In this document: piece after piece, positions 17,091-26,800 of the stretch | How positions within the stretch are numbered: position 1 is the first letter of the stretch | Layout: each line of letters opens with the position of its first letter | DNA from: Secundilactobacillus pentosiphilus | GTDB lineage: Bacteria > Bacillota > Bacilli > Lactobacillales > Lactobacillaceae | Reading direction: 5' to 3' | Length of the DNA: 64,000 nucleotides | Assembly (NCBI RefSeq): GCF_002217985.1 | Contig: NZ_BCMI01000006.1 | Location: 52,412 to 116,411 of the forward strand | The notes under the pieces: model-generated | What the model was told of the DNA's origin: nothing | Databases searched by the model: none | The model's input: the letters and a program-made list of their open reading frames with translations, nothing else | Made by a program: the position numbers and the translations under genes

Positions 17091-17378
17091 TTGAAAAACT
17101 TTAGTTATCCCTTAGCATCTGATTGGACGACAGATGAAATTATTACGGTTACGGCTTTTTATCGACAGGTCGAGGATGCCTACGAGCTTTCGCAAGGTGT
17201 GTTGGTTGAGGCTTTGTTATCAGCCTATTCGGCCTTTAAAACCGTTGTCCCGTCTAAATCTCAAGAAAAACAGCTCGGCAAGCAGTTTGAACAGCTAACC
17301 GGGTATAGTTGGTATCGAACACTGAAAGCAGCCCATGAGACTGCTAAAAAGTCAGTTAAAATGACGATAGGAGGTTAA
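17091..17378 (+). CDS. UPF0223 family protein (YktA-like)
   Basis: A 95-aa small helical protein of the UPF0223 family, recognised by MKNFSYPLASDWTTDEIITV and the C-terminal GYSWYRTLKAA. Its function is not known. The frame is open upstream to 16986, but that region holds the pdh terminator and a TATAAT box, so the start is TTG 17091 with GGGG (17080-17083) 7 nt before it, which also gives the normal family length. It lies 4 nt upstream of suhB, as yktA lies near yktC in Bacillus. Confidence 0.88.
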   Translation: MKNFSYPLASDWTTDEIITVTAFYRQVEDAYELSQGVLVEALLSAYSAFKTVVPSKSQEKQLGKQFEQLTGYSWYRTLKAAHETAKKSVKMTIGG

Positions 17379-17382
17379 GTCC

Positions 17383-18168
17383 ATGAACGAAACAGAACTT
17401 CACCGAATTGATCGAACAGTTAAACAGTGGCTAAAGACGTCACGTGACTTTATTTTGGCGAAAATGGGTGAGAATTTAAAAATTTCACAAAAAACTAGCC
17501 GGAAGGATCTAGTCACGAACGTTGATAAAGAAAACGAAAAACTAATCATTAGTAAAATTCGCACTTTTGCACCTAACAGCCAGATCTTAGGTGAAGAGGG
17601 GTTTGGTGACCAGATTCGTCAGACTAAGGGCTGGGTTTGGGTCGTTGATCCGATTGACGGCACAATGAACTTCGTTAAGCAACGCGATCATTTTGCCATT
17701 ATGATCGCACTCTACGTCGATGGAAAAGGCGTTTTGGGCTATATCTACGACGTCGTTAATGATCAGCTCTTTTCTGGCGGACCGGATTTAGGTGTTTTCC
17801 AAAATGAGCAGTTGCTGCCGGCACCGGAAAACGTTGGTTTGCGTAACGGCCTTATCAGCTTGAGCGGGCCGATGGTGATTCATGACCGCTTTAACTTCCA
17901 AAAAGTGGCGGAGACGAGTTCCGGGCTAAGAATCTATGGTTCGGCTGGGGTTGAAATGGCCCACTTACTAAAAGGAGAAATTGTCGCGTATGTCTCATAT
18001 TTGAAACCATGGGATTTTGGCGCTGGTAAGATTTTGGCAGAAAGTCTGGGACTTGCGGTGTCAACGGTTGACGGGAAGCCTCTAGATATGCTATCATCAG
18101 ATTTCGTAATGGTAGCAACGGTACAAGCACAACAAGACATTCTGCCAATCATCGGTTCAAACGTCTGA
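17383..18168 (+). CDS. suhB: Inositol monophosphatase family protein
   Basis: A 261-aa Mg-dependent phosphatase of the inositol monophosphatase fold. All metal sites are visible: EEGF (first Glu pair), DPIDGTMNF (the D-x-D-G-T/S motif, about 90-98) and WDFGAGK (about 210-216). In bacteria such enzymes act on inositol phosphates, NADP or fructose-1,6-bisphosphate, or associate with transcription and ribosome assembly (SuhB), so the true substrate is open. AGGAGG precedes the ATG, and it is cotranscribed with UPF0223. A compact terminator follows at once. Confidence 0.88.
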   Translation: MNETELHRIDRTVKQWLKTSRDFILAKMGENLKISQKTSRKDLVTNVDKENEKLIISKIRTFAPNSQILGEEGFGDQIRQTKGWVWVVDPIDGTMNFVKQRDHFAIMIALYVDGKGVLGYIYDVVNDQLFSGGPDLGVFQNEQLLPAPENVGLRNGLISLSGPMVIHDRFNFQKVAETSSGLRIYGSAGVEMAHLLKGEIVAYVSYLKPWDFGAGKILAESLGLAVSTVDGKPLDMLSSDFVMVATVQAQQDILPIIGSNV

Positions 18169-18193
18169 CTGTGACGCTGGTCACAGTTTTTTT
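18169..18193 (+). terminator. Terminator of UPF0223-suhB
   Basis: CTGTGAC (18169-18175), tetraloop GCTG, GTCACAG (18180-18186), then a run of seven T. It begins at the last base of the suhB stop region. Confidence 0.85.
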
Positions 18194-18289
18194 ATGGCGT
18201 TAAGTCAAGGTGTAGAGTGTGGAGAATGCGCTACAGTTTGACCGTTAAATAATGAAGATTCACGCGTTTATGAAAGGAAGAACAAGATT

Positions 18290-20125
18290 TTGAAAACCAG
18301 AGATGACATTCGTAACATCGCAATTATTGCCCACGTTGACCACGGTAAGACAACCTTGGTTAATGAATTAATGAAACAATCAGATACTTTAGATGAACAT
18401 ACGGAGATTGCGGACCGTGCGTTGGACTCTAACGATATCGAAAGGGAACGTGGGATTACGATCCTGTCAAAGAACACTGCAGTCCGTTATGGGGACAAGC
18501 AGATCAACATTTTGGATACCCCAGGACACGCTGACTTCGGTGGTGAAGTTGAACGGATCATGCGAATGGTTGACGGTGTTTTACTTGTCGTTGATGCCTT
18601 TGAAGGAACCATGCCGCAAACCCGTTTCGTTTTAAAGAAAGCTTTGGAACAACATTTAACCCCGATCGTTGTGATCAACAAGGTTGACCGTCCAGGTGCC
18701 CGTCCTTCGGAAGTGGTTGATGAAGTTTTGGACCTGTTCATTGAATTAGGTGCTGACGAAGATCAACTTGACTTCCCAGTGGTATATGCTTCAGCTATGA
18801 ACGGAACTTCAAGTTACGATCCAGACATCGCAACTCAAGAGCACACCATGAAGCCAATCTTTGATACGATTATCAAAAAGATTCCATCACCAATTGACAA
18901 TTCAGACGAACCACTTCAATTCCAAGTTGCCTTACTTGACTACAACGATTTCGTTGGTCGGGTTGGTATCGGCCGGATTTTCCGTGGTAAGATCAAAGTT
19001 GGAGACAACGTTACGGTCATGAAGTTAGACGGTACAACCAAAAACTTCCGTGTGACTAAGCTGTTTGGTTTCTTCGGTTTGAAGCGTCTTGAGATCAACG
19101 AAGCCAAAGCTGGTGACTTGATTGCCGTTTCAGGGATGGAAGACATTAACGTTGGTGAAACGGTAACGGCGACTGATACGCAAGAAGCCTTACCACTCTT
19201 ACGGATTGACGAACCAACGTTGCAGATGACTTTCCGGACTAACAACTCACCATTTGCTGGTCAAGATGGAAAGTTTGTCACGAGTCGTCAATTGGAACAA
19301 CGTTTGAAGACTGAACTTGAAACGGATGTTTCGCTCCGTGTTGATAACACCGACGAACCAGGTGCTTGGGTAGTCTCAGGCCGTGGGGAATTGCACTTGT
19401 CAATCTTGATTGAAACGCTTCGTCGCGAAGGCTTCGAACTTCAAGTATCACGTCCAGAAGTTATCTACCGAGACGTTGAAGGCGTTAAGTCAGAACCATT
19501 TGAAGAGGTTCAAATCGATACCCCTGACGAATACACCGGTAGTGTGATTGATTCACTGTCACAACGTAAAGGTGAGATGCAAAACATGGAAAGTACAGAT
19601 AACGGCCAGACCCGTTTGACTTTCTTGGCACCTTCACGTGGCTTGATCGGTTACTCAACTGAATTCATGTCAATGACTCGTGGTTATGGTATCTTAAACC
19701 ATACCTTTAAGAAGTATGCGCCAGTCATCAAGAACTGGAACCCTGGTCGTAAGAAGGGAACCCTAGTTTCAATGAATGCTGGTAAGGCAACGACTTATGC
19801 CATGATGGGTATTGAATCTCGTGGGACCTTACTGATCGATCCAGGTACTGATGTTTATGAAGGTATGATCGTTGGTGAAAACAGCCGTGAAAACGATATT
19901 ACCGTCAACATCACCAAGGGTAAGAACTTGACCAACGTTCGTGCTGCTGGTTCCGATGACATGGCTCGTATTAAGACGCCTACTCATTTATCACTTGAAG
20001 AATCACTTGAATTCTTAAACACTGATGAATACTGTGAAGTTACCCCTCATCACGTTCGCCTCCGGAAGCAAATCCTGAGCACCAACGAACGTGAAAAGGC
20101 TGCTAAGCGGGCTCGTCACAACTAA
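18290..20125 (+). CDS. typA: Translational GTPase TypA/BipA
   Basis: A 611-aa ribosome-binding GTPase related to EF-G, involved in ribosome assembly and stress adaptation. G1 [11 protein letters not shown]2/switch RGITI, G3 [12 protein letters not shown]4 NKVDRPGA and G5 SAMNG are all in order, followed by the beta-barrel domain 2, EF-G-like domains III and V ([14 protein letters not shown]), and the TypA-specific C-terminal domain ending in ERAKKARHN-like basic residues ([12 protein letters not shown] region). The TTG start is 9 nt after GAAAGGAAG. It is monocistronic, with a strong terminator. Its usual neighbours in Firmicutes on the way to ftsW are replaced here by the adhesin. Confidence 0.95.
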   Translation: MKTRDDIRNIAIIAHVDHGKTTLVNELMKQSDTLDEHTEIADRALDSNDIERERGITILSKNTAVRYGDKQINILDTPGHADFGGEVERIMRMVDGVLLVVDAFEGTMPQTRFVLKKALEQHLTPIVVINKVDRPGARPSEVVDEVLDLFIELGADEDQLDFPVVYASAMNGTSSYDPDIATQEHTMKPIFDTIIKKIPSPIDNSDEPLQFQVALLDYNDFVGRVGIGRIFRGKIKVGDNVTVMKLDGTTKNFRVTKLFGFFGLKRLEINEAKAGDLIAVSGMEDINVGETVTATDTQEALPLLRIDEPTLQMTFRTNNSPFAGQDGKFVTSRQLEQRLKTELETDVSLRVDNTDEPGAWVVSGRGELHLSILIETLRREGFELQVSRPEVIYRDVEGVKSEPFEEVQIDTPDEYTGSVIDSLSQRKGEMQNMESTDNGQTRLTFLAPSRGLIGYSTEFMSMTRGYGILNHTFKKYAPVIKNWNPGRKKGTLVSMNAGKATTYAMMGIESRGTLLIDPGTDVYEGMIVGENSRENDITVNITKGKNLTNVRAAGSDDMARIKTPTHLSLEESLEFLNTDEYCEVTPHHVRLRKQILSTNEREKAAKRARHN

Positions 20126-20169
20126 ATTTAACTTTTAATCAGTAGTCCATTTTTACTGATAATCACAAG

Positions 20170-20230
20170 ATCCCCTTAAGCGGGCAGATGAACGATTGTG
20201 TTCAGTGTCAGCTTTAAGGGGATTTTTTTA
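20170..20230 (+). terminator. Terminator of typA
   Basis: ATCCCCTTAA (20170-20179) pairs with TTAAGGGGAT (20214-20223), followed by seven T. The loop of 34 nt can fold further. Confidence 0.8.
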
Positions 20231-20441
20231 TTTTTAAATGGCCGTTTGTGGAATCTAAGAGCTGCCAAAAATATGGCTGGTACCGTTAAAGCCGTCACAA
20301 TACTGAATTAAAGCTAGTCTAAGCTTCGTTATTAAGTGGATTGTTGCATTTAAAACATGGCTAGTAACTTCAACTTTACCGGGATTGTCGTTATCGGATG
20401 ATTTACAGTCGTTGTTAGATGATTGTGTTACGTTAATGTTT
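20231..20441 (+). other. Non-coding start of the adhesin leader; nothing recognised
   Basis: About 210 nt of AT-rich sequence after the typA terminator. I see no ORF with a ribosome site, no strong hairpin and no clear promoter here. Confidence 0.5.
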
Positions 20442-20470
20442 TTGTTAAAATGTCATCAAACATTGATACT
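20442..20470 (+). promoter_or_regulatory. Candidate promoter in the adhesin leader
   Basis: TTGTTA (20442-20447), 17 nt, GATACT (20465-20470). It would start transcription near 20478, about 390 nt before the adhesin start and just ahead of a 16-codon ORF. Confidence 0.5.
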
Positions 20471-20500
20471 GCAATAAGAAACTGTGATGAAAAGGGGGAA

Positions 20501-20551
20501 ATGATGAGGCTGTTGAAGTTGAATTATCGTAAAAACGTAAATCAGACATAA
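20501..20551 (+). CDS. Possible leader peptide 1 (16 aa)
   Basis: A 16-codon frame, MMRLLKLNYRKNVNQT, sits 3 nt after an AAAAGGGGGAA ribosome site, just downstream of a candidate promoter. It is basic and not a signal peptide. The strong Shine-Dalgarno is the only evidence for translation; it could be a leader peptide, a decayed gene start or chance. Confidence 0.3.
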   Translation: MMRLLKLNYRKNVNQT

Positions 20552-20753
20552 TTCTGTAAATGTATTAAATATGATATTGTAACTAAAACGAAATACTAAT
20601 CTGTATACAAATGATAGGTCATGAATTATAATGAAATCCTAAGTGGGTAGCTGTTTCTAAGTGGTTAATATCATGTACTAATCAGCAATTAAAATCGTTA
20701 TCCTAAATTTTTAAAACATGCTTAACATTTTTAACTCAAAGGGTGGGGATCCT

Positions 20754-20804
20754 ATGAAAGACTCTAAGTTTATACAGTTTTCCGCGTCTAGTAGACAAAA
20801 TTAA
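20754..20804 (+). CDS. Possible leader peptide 2 (16 aa)
   Basis: A second 16-codon frame, MKDSKFIQFSASSRQN, is preceded by AAAGGGTGGGGAT at normal spacing and ends 66 nt before the adhesin start. Sequence is unrelated to peptide 1 apart from its length. It may be a leader peptide or the remnant of another gene start; evidence is limited to the ribosome site. Confidence 0.3.
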   Translation: MKDSKFIQFSASSRQN

Positions 20805-20870
20805 ACTGAAAAGTTTGGCTTGATTAAGTGAGGATAAATAAGAGCAATATTGTTAAGGGGGAGACAATCT

Positions 20871-23800
20871 ATGGTTGGCAAAAATAATCACACTAAGATG
20901 ATTCAATCGAATCTAAAAGAGCGTTATAAATCGTATAAAGTCGGGAGACGGTGGGTATTCGCAAGTATTGCCAGTTTGTCGCTGGGAGCAGCACTGTTTT
21001 TGGGTTCTGCAACAACGAGCTTTGCTGAGACAACGGATACTGCTGCTACACCGGATACGCAAGATGATAGTACGGCAACTTCGGCCACTGCAGCGACAAC
21101 TGCGAAGACGGTCACCTTGAAGCCGGCGACCCAGCAAACGGATAAGTCAGCAGTGGGGACCAGTTCATCAGCGACAAATGTAACCGCTTCTGATGGTAAT
21201 GGTTCTAACCAAACGGCTTCTAAAAATGAGGTAGATGCGACTCAGCAAGCGACCGCCGTTAAAGCGGCGCCAAGTGAACAGCAGCCGGTATCAGCAAATG
21301 ATGCGAAAAGCACCGCTCAGCCTGTCAAAACGTCCGGGTCTAATCCTGGAAACAACGGGTCTACTGCTACACCGAACGACACTAAGTTAGCCGACGCTTC
21401 TATCACTAAAACGGCAAGTAATCTGGTTAAAGACGCTACTAATGTTGGGGTAGAACCAAATTCTGCAACGAAGCCTAACACACAACCAGCTGCACAAACC
21501 GCGGCCCAATCCAGCCAGGTGAAGACGGCACAGGTGACTTCAGTAGCTGCTAAGGTTGATCGTACTAAAGCAGATCAGCTTGATGCACAAGCAAAAACAC
21601 TGTTAGTGGACCCGAGCAACACGGATCTGAACCAAGCTAAGATGGTGGCGTCCCAGCAGTATGCGCTGACTGGCGAGCCGCAACAGGTTGTGGCGATGGC
21701 AGCTGATGTAAAGTCAACGGTGATACTCACTTCTTCTACAGATAAAATCGGCTATGGGCAGCCAGCTGGGGATGTCGTGATCACGGCTAAGATGACGGTT
21801 AATACCGGAGATACCGTCACTATCACCGTTCCCACCAACTTAGACGATTTAGAGTGGAGCAATGTTCAAAAATTGCAAGATAGTCTGGGAACTACCCAGT
21901 ACGTGAAAAATACTGATGGCACCTATACGGTAACGAATACGTTTAATCAAAGCGGTATTTTTACGCAAAAGATCACCTTGAAACAGGTAAGCAATGGCGC
22001 GGATTCAGGTGAGTTACCTCAACTGACTCCGGATCAAATTGGCAAAGATACCACTGGTGAAGTCACGGCAACACTTAATGGCAGTCCAGTAGATCCATTG
22101 ACATTAACGCAAACGACCAAGCCAAGCGTGGCAATTTCAAACCCAACCCGGGTATCGCCGGCACTAACCAGTAAAGATGCTGATGGCAATCCATTTTCAG
22201 TAGACGCCGTTATTCCTAATACGAACTACGTATATAAGGTTAACGTTACCGATTCCACAGGACTGAAAGATGATTCAGGCGACGGCATCAATTCGAGACT
22301 GAACACAAATGGCACGACCATTACGATTCCGGTGCCAACTGGTTTTACTCTGGATAGTGCGCTGACTGACACCTTGAATGGGTTTGCCGCGGGAACTACC
22401 ACAATCAAGCAAGATGCTAGCGGTGCCAATATTATTATCACGGTACCTGCAAACACTGAAGTGGGTAAGGGCGGTTTCTACCTCGCTGGTAAGTACACGA
22501 ACGAATTAACTGATACCGTGCAGACTTTAACTGCCGCAGGAAATCCAACGATCACTCAAAAGATCCCGAACGGTCAAACGTTAACGGCAACCAGCAATCC
22601 TTGGACTGAGAAACTGGCAGCTAAGGGTGATGGCGTTGCACCAGCCGTTGGCAGTGTTACTGCCGCTGGTAATAGTAGTAAGGCTCCAGATAAATTAGTG
22701 CTTGATACAGATACCAGTAATGATCCACTGTATCTGAGCAGTTTTGGGTTTGGTGTTACATCTTCAACACCTGTTACCGATGCTAAATTGACGATTACGG
22801 TTCCGGATGGTGTCGATGCTACAGGTGTTGTGGTACCAAAGGAGATCGTCAATCGGAATGCTTACTTACCTGGAACAACTGAATATGGGTACACCTTAAT
22901 ACTTGCAGATGGAACGACTGAAACGGGAACCGTAGCCGCAGGCGGGACCATTTCCAAAGGCAACACGACTTCGCTAATCAAGCAAATCGTACTGACGCCA
23001 AACTACCTAGCACCGGGCGCGACAACGGGGACTGAGCCAGGTAATCTAGATGCTGCTCACAAGGACAATTACATTCATTTATTGGGCAAGCTTGATGCTA
23101 AATATGAAAATGGTTCAAACGTTAAAAACGGTGATGGATTGAAGTTTAATATCAATATTCAAATGCCAGAAGATACACATAGCATGGATTCTTGGGCGAA
23201 CGAGACAGTTTCTAGCCCGATGGGACGTGTCGGTGCTTGGGGCTGGAAAGGCGGTACAGATAATACTGCACCAGGTAAGCAGGATAGTGGTTATATTAGT
23301 GTTGTCGCTAATGGCTCTAGTGGTCAGACAATTGACCTGGTTTATGAGCCAACGCTGTACTTCGTTTTACCCTTTGGAACCAATATATATAGTATCAATA
23401 TGAAAGCAAGAGACGCTTCGGGCAATACAGTATCAAATGGGGCTAAAATTTCATACTATCAAACTAGCAATGGGCAAACCGGTGTTAAAGTTGATTTTGC
23501 GGGTACTGGCCTATCAGTATTTACCGATGATACATTCCAGGATGTCATTCATTTGAGCAATGATGCTGATGCGTTGCCGGGGAAATCTTACGTTTATTAC
23601 TACGTGACTTCGCCGACCACATCTATTTCAAATACGACTAAGGCAACAGATTCGAAAATTGGCGATCCTGCTAATGATAAGAGTGAAACCAATCCTAATC
23701 CTAACGCCGACCTGACATTTGTTGATGGCGATGCTAATGCTGTAGCAATGGCAGGCAATCGGTTCCTTTGGACCATCGACGCAGCCACCGGTACGTATGT

Positions 23801-26800
23801 GGCTTCAATGGCTCAAGGTAACCAAGATGAGATGCCTAAAAATGCTGGCACGGCTGTTGCTAATGGCAATAATGAGCTTGATTTCTATACCAATCTGGTG
23901 AATGCAGCCTCAGCGATTAAGGATGCTTCAGTTGCTATTAACCTACCAGAAACTGGCGATGATCAGGGTTCAACCTATACCTTCCAGCTGACCGGACCAG
24001 TGAGCGTGCCTACGACCTTTACCACTAGTGAGGGAACTGGCAGTGATACGTTAACACCGACGGTTTTGTACAGCACAAATCGTTATGACAAGGCAGGCAC
24101 AGCGGTTGATACTACTGGATACGTAACGGCTGACCAAGTGAGTGACTGGTCAGCAATTCGGTCGGTAATTGTTCAAGTAGGTAAAGTACCAAACAATGCA
24201 GCTACCGGTCGAATTAAATTGACTGGCACCACGGCCAACTTTAATAACATTACGTCACCGGATAAGCAAATCGGTTATTTACAGACAATTTTGTATGAGA
24301 ATGGGGCGGCTGCATCAGTGACTAATAAGGCTACGTCCATTACCATCATCAGTAAGTCGACGGTTAATGCACGAATTCACTACAAAGATGCCACTGGCGA
24401 CCATTACATTCCGCTGGATAGTTTAAGTAAGACACTCGTTAATAATACGGATAGATTGAATGCCAGTGATTTTCCTTCAACTGAAGATCAATTAACCGCG
24501 GCTGAAAGCAGTTTGAGTGATACCGACAAAGCTTTGATCAATACTTTGCTTTCAAAGGGTTATTATTGGGTCAAAAATTCTGATGGCAACCTGAAGACGA
24601 CCATCGTCAATTCAGATCATGGTGATTACGGAACGGATAAGCCTAATAAGGTTGCGGTATTTGGTGCTACTTCGCAATATTACTTCGATGGTGATATCGT
24701 GCAATACGACTTGACCAATGCTGCTGATTTAACGGTTACCTACGTTGATACCGATAACAATAATAAAACTGTCGGTACACCGGAAACAATTTCGGGTGGC
24801 ATCAATGACATTGGGTCATACACCGTGACGGTACCAGATGGTTATGTTCTGGCAACGGGTCAAGCTAACATGGTGCCATATACATTAACCACTGATGATA
24901 CTGATAATATTGTCATCAAACTGGCTCATGAAATTGATCAGGGAACTTTGACAACCACGCGGACAATCACTTATACCGGCTTGCCAGCTGATAAGACGCC
25001 AAGTGATACACCTCAGCCAATCACTTGGACAACAACTACGGATAAGGTTACTAATAAGACGACTTATACGCCGAGCGGCAATTACGAAGAAGTCACGGTA
25101 CCCATAGTTTCGGGTTACACACCAGATCAATCAACGGTGCCGGTAGGGACAAATGCGGTAGTTAACACCAAGCCAACGGATAAAAAGGTAACGGTTACCT
25201 ACACTGCCAACCCGCAAAAGGTGCAAATACATTATATTGACGTAACCGGATCGGATAAGACCACAGGCTGGACTACAGGCGATGGTACGGAAGTAACAAC
25301 CGCTGAGCAAACACTAAACGGGAAGACGGATGAGGCCTACACGAACACCATCAAGATACCTACAAATTATGTTCAGGTCGCGGCCGATGCTGGTGCATCC
25401 AGCGGTACGTATGATACTGACGATAAGACGGATCAGAGCTACTTCGTTTACATCAAGCACGCCACTAAGACCATCACGCCAACGACTGATCCGAAAAACA
25501 ATCAGTTGAAGGCTTCCATTACGCGGACGATCAACTACGTTTATGGTTCTGATGCAGTCGATGGTAAGAAAGGCACGACAGCGGCGCCAACGGTGACCCA
25601 GACGCAGGACTTCACCCGAACAGGAACCATTGATTTAGTCACTGGCGACGTCACTTATAGTACTTGGACGCCTACGAGCGGAACTGGTGAAGGGTTTGCA
25701 GCAGTGACTTCACCAACTGGAACTGCTCTGACCGGTTATACGCCGGATACGTCTACAGTAGCGGCTGTGGCGACAACTAGTTTAACGGCTGATGACAAAC
25801 CAGTAACGGTAACGGTCACCTATCACCCGGATGCTCAAAAAGTCACGGTACACTACATTGACGTGAACGGATCGGATAAGACTTCGGGTTGGACTGCCGG
25901 CGATGGCACAGAAGTAACAACCGCTGCGCAAGCGCTGAGTGGAACTACGGATGAGGCCTACACGAACACCATTCAGATACCTGAAAATTACGTTCAGGTT
26001 GGTGCTGATGCTGGTGCATCCAGCGGTACGTATGATAACGATGATCAGACGGACCAAAACTACAACGTCTACGTTAAGCACGCTACCAAGACGATCACCC
26101 CAACGACCGATCCGCAGAATGATCAGTTGAAAACAACCATCACCCGGACAATCAACTACGTTTACGGCAATAACACGGTTAACCATCGCAAAGGCGACCA
26201 AGCGCTCAATCCCGTTGAACAGCATCAGGACTATACTCGAACAGGGGTTATTGATGAAGTTACTGGCACTACCACTTATAGTGGTTGGGTACCGACGACC
26301 GGAGACGGCGAAGGATTCGATGCGGTAACGTCAGGTGCAATTACCGGCTATACGCCGGACAAAGCTTCGGTCGGTCAAACAACGGTTGACGTGAAAGATG
26401 TGGTGGCTAACAAGGTACTGACACCAGTCACGGTAACGTATAATCCTGTCGCTCAGAAAGTTGAAATTCACTACATCGATGTAACGACTTCAACGAAGAC
26501 GTCGGGTTGGACAACAACTGATGGTACTGAAGTAATATCGGCTGAACAAACGCTGAATGGTACGACGGATGGCGTTTATACTAACCCACTTATTTTGCCG
26601 ATGAACTACGTCAAGGTCGGCCAGGATGCTGGGGCCGTTAGTGGCTTCTTCGATAATAACGGTCAAGTTACACAGACTTACAACGTCTACATTAAGCACG
26701 CCACCAAGACCATTACGCCAACGAACGATCCGAAGAATGGTCAGCTGAAAGCAACCATTACGCGGACAATCAATTACGTTTACGGTAATGACACGGTTGA

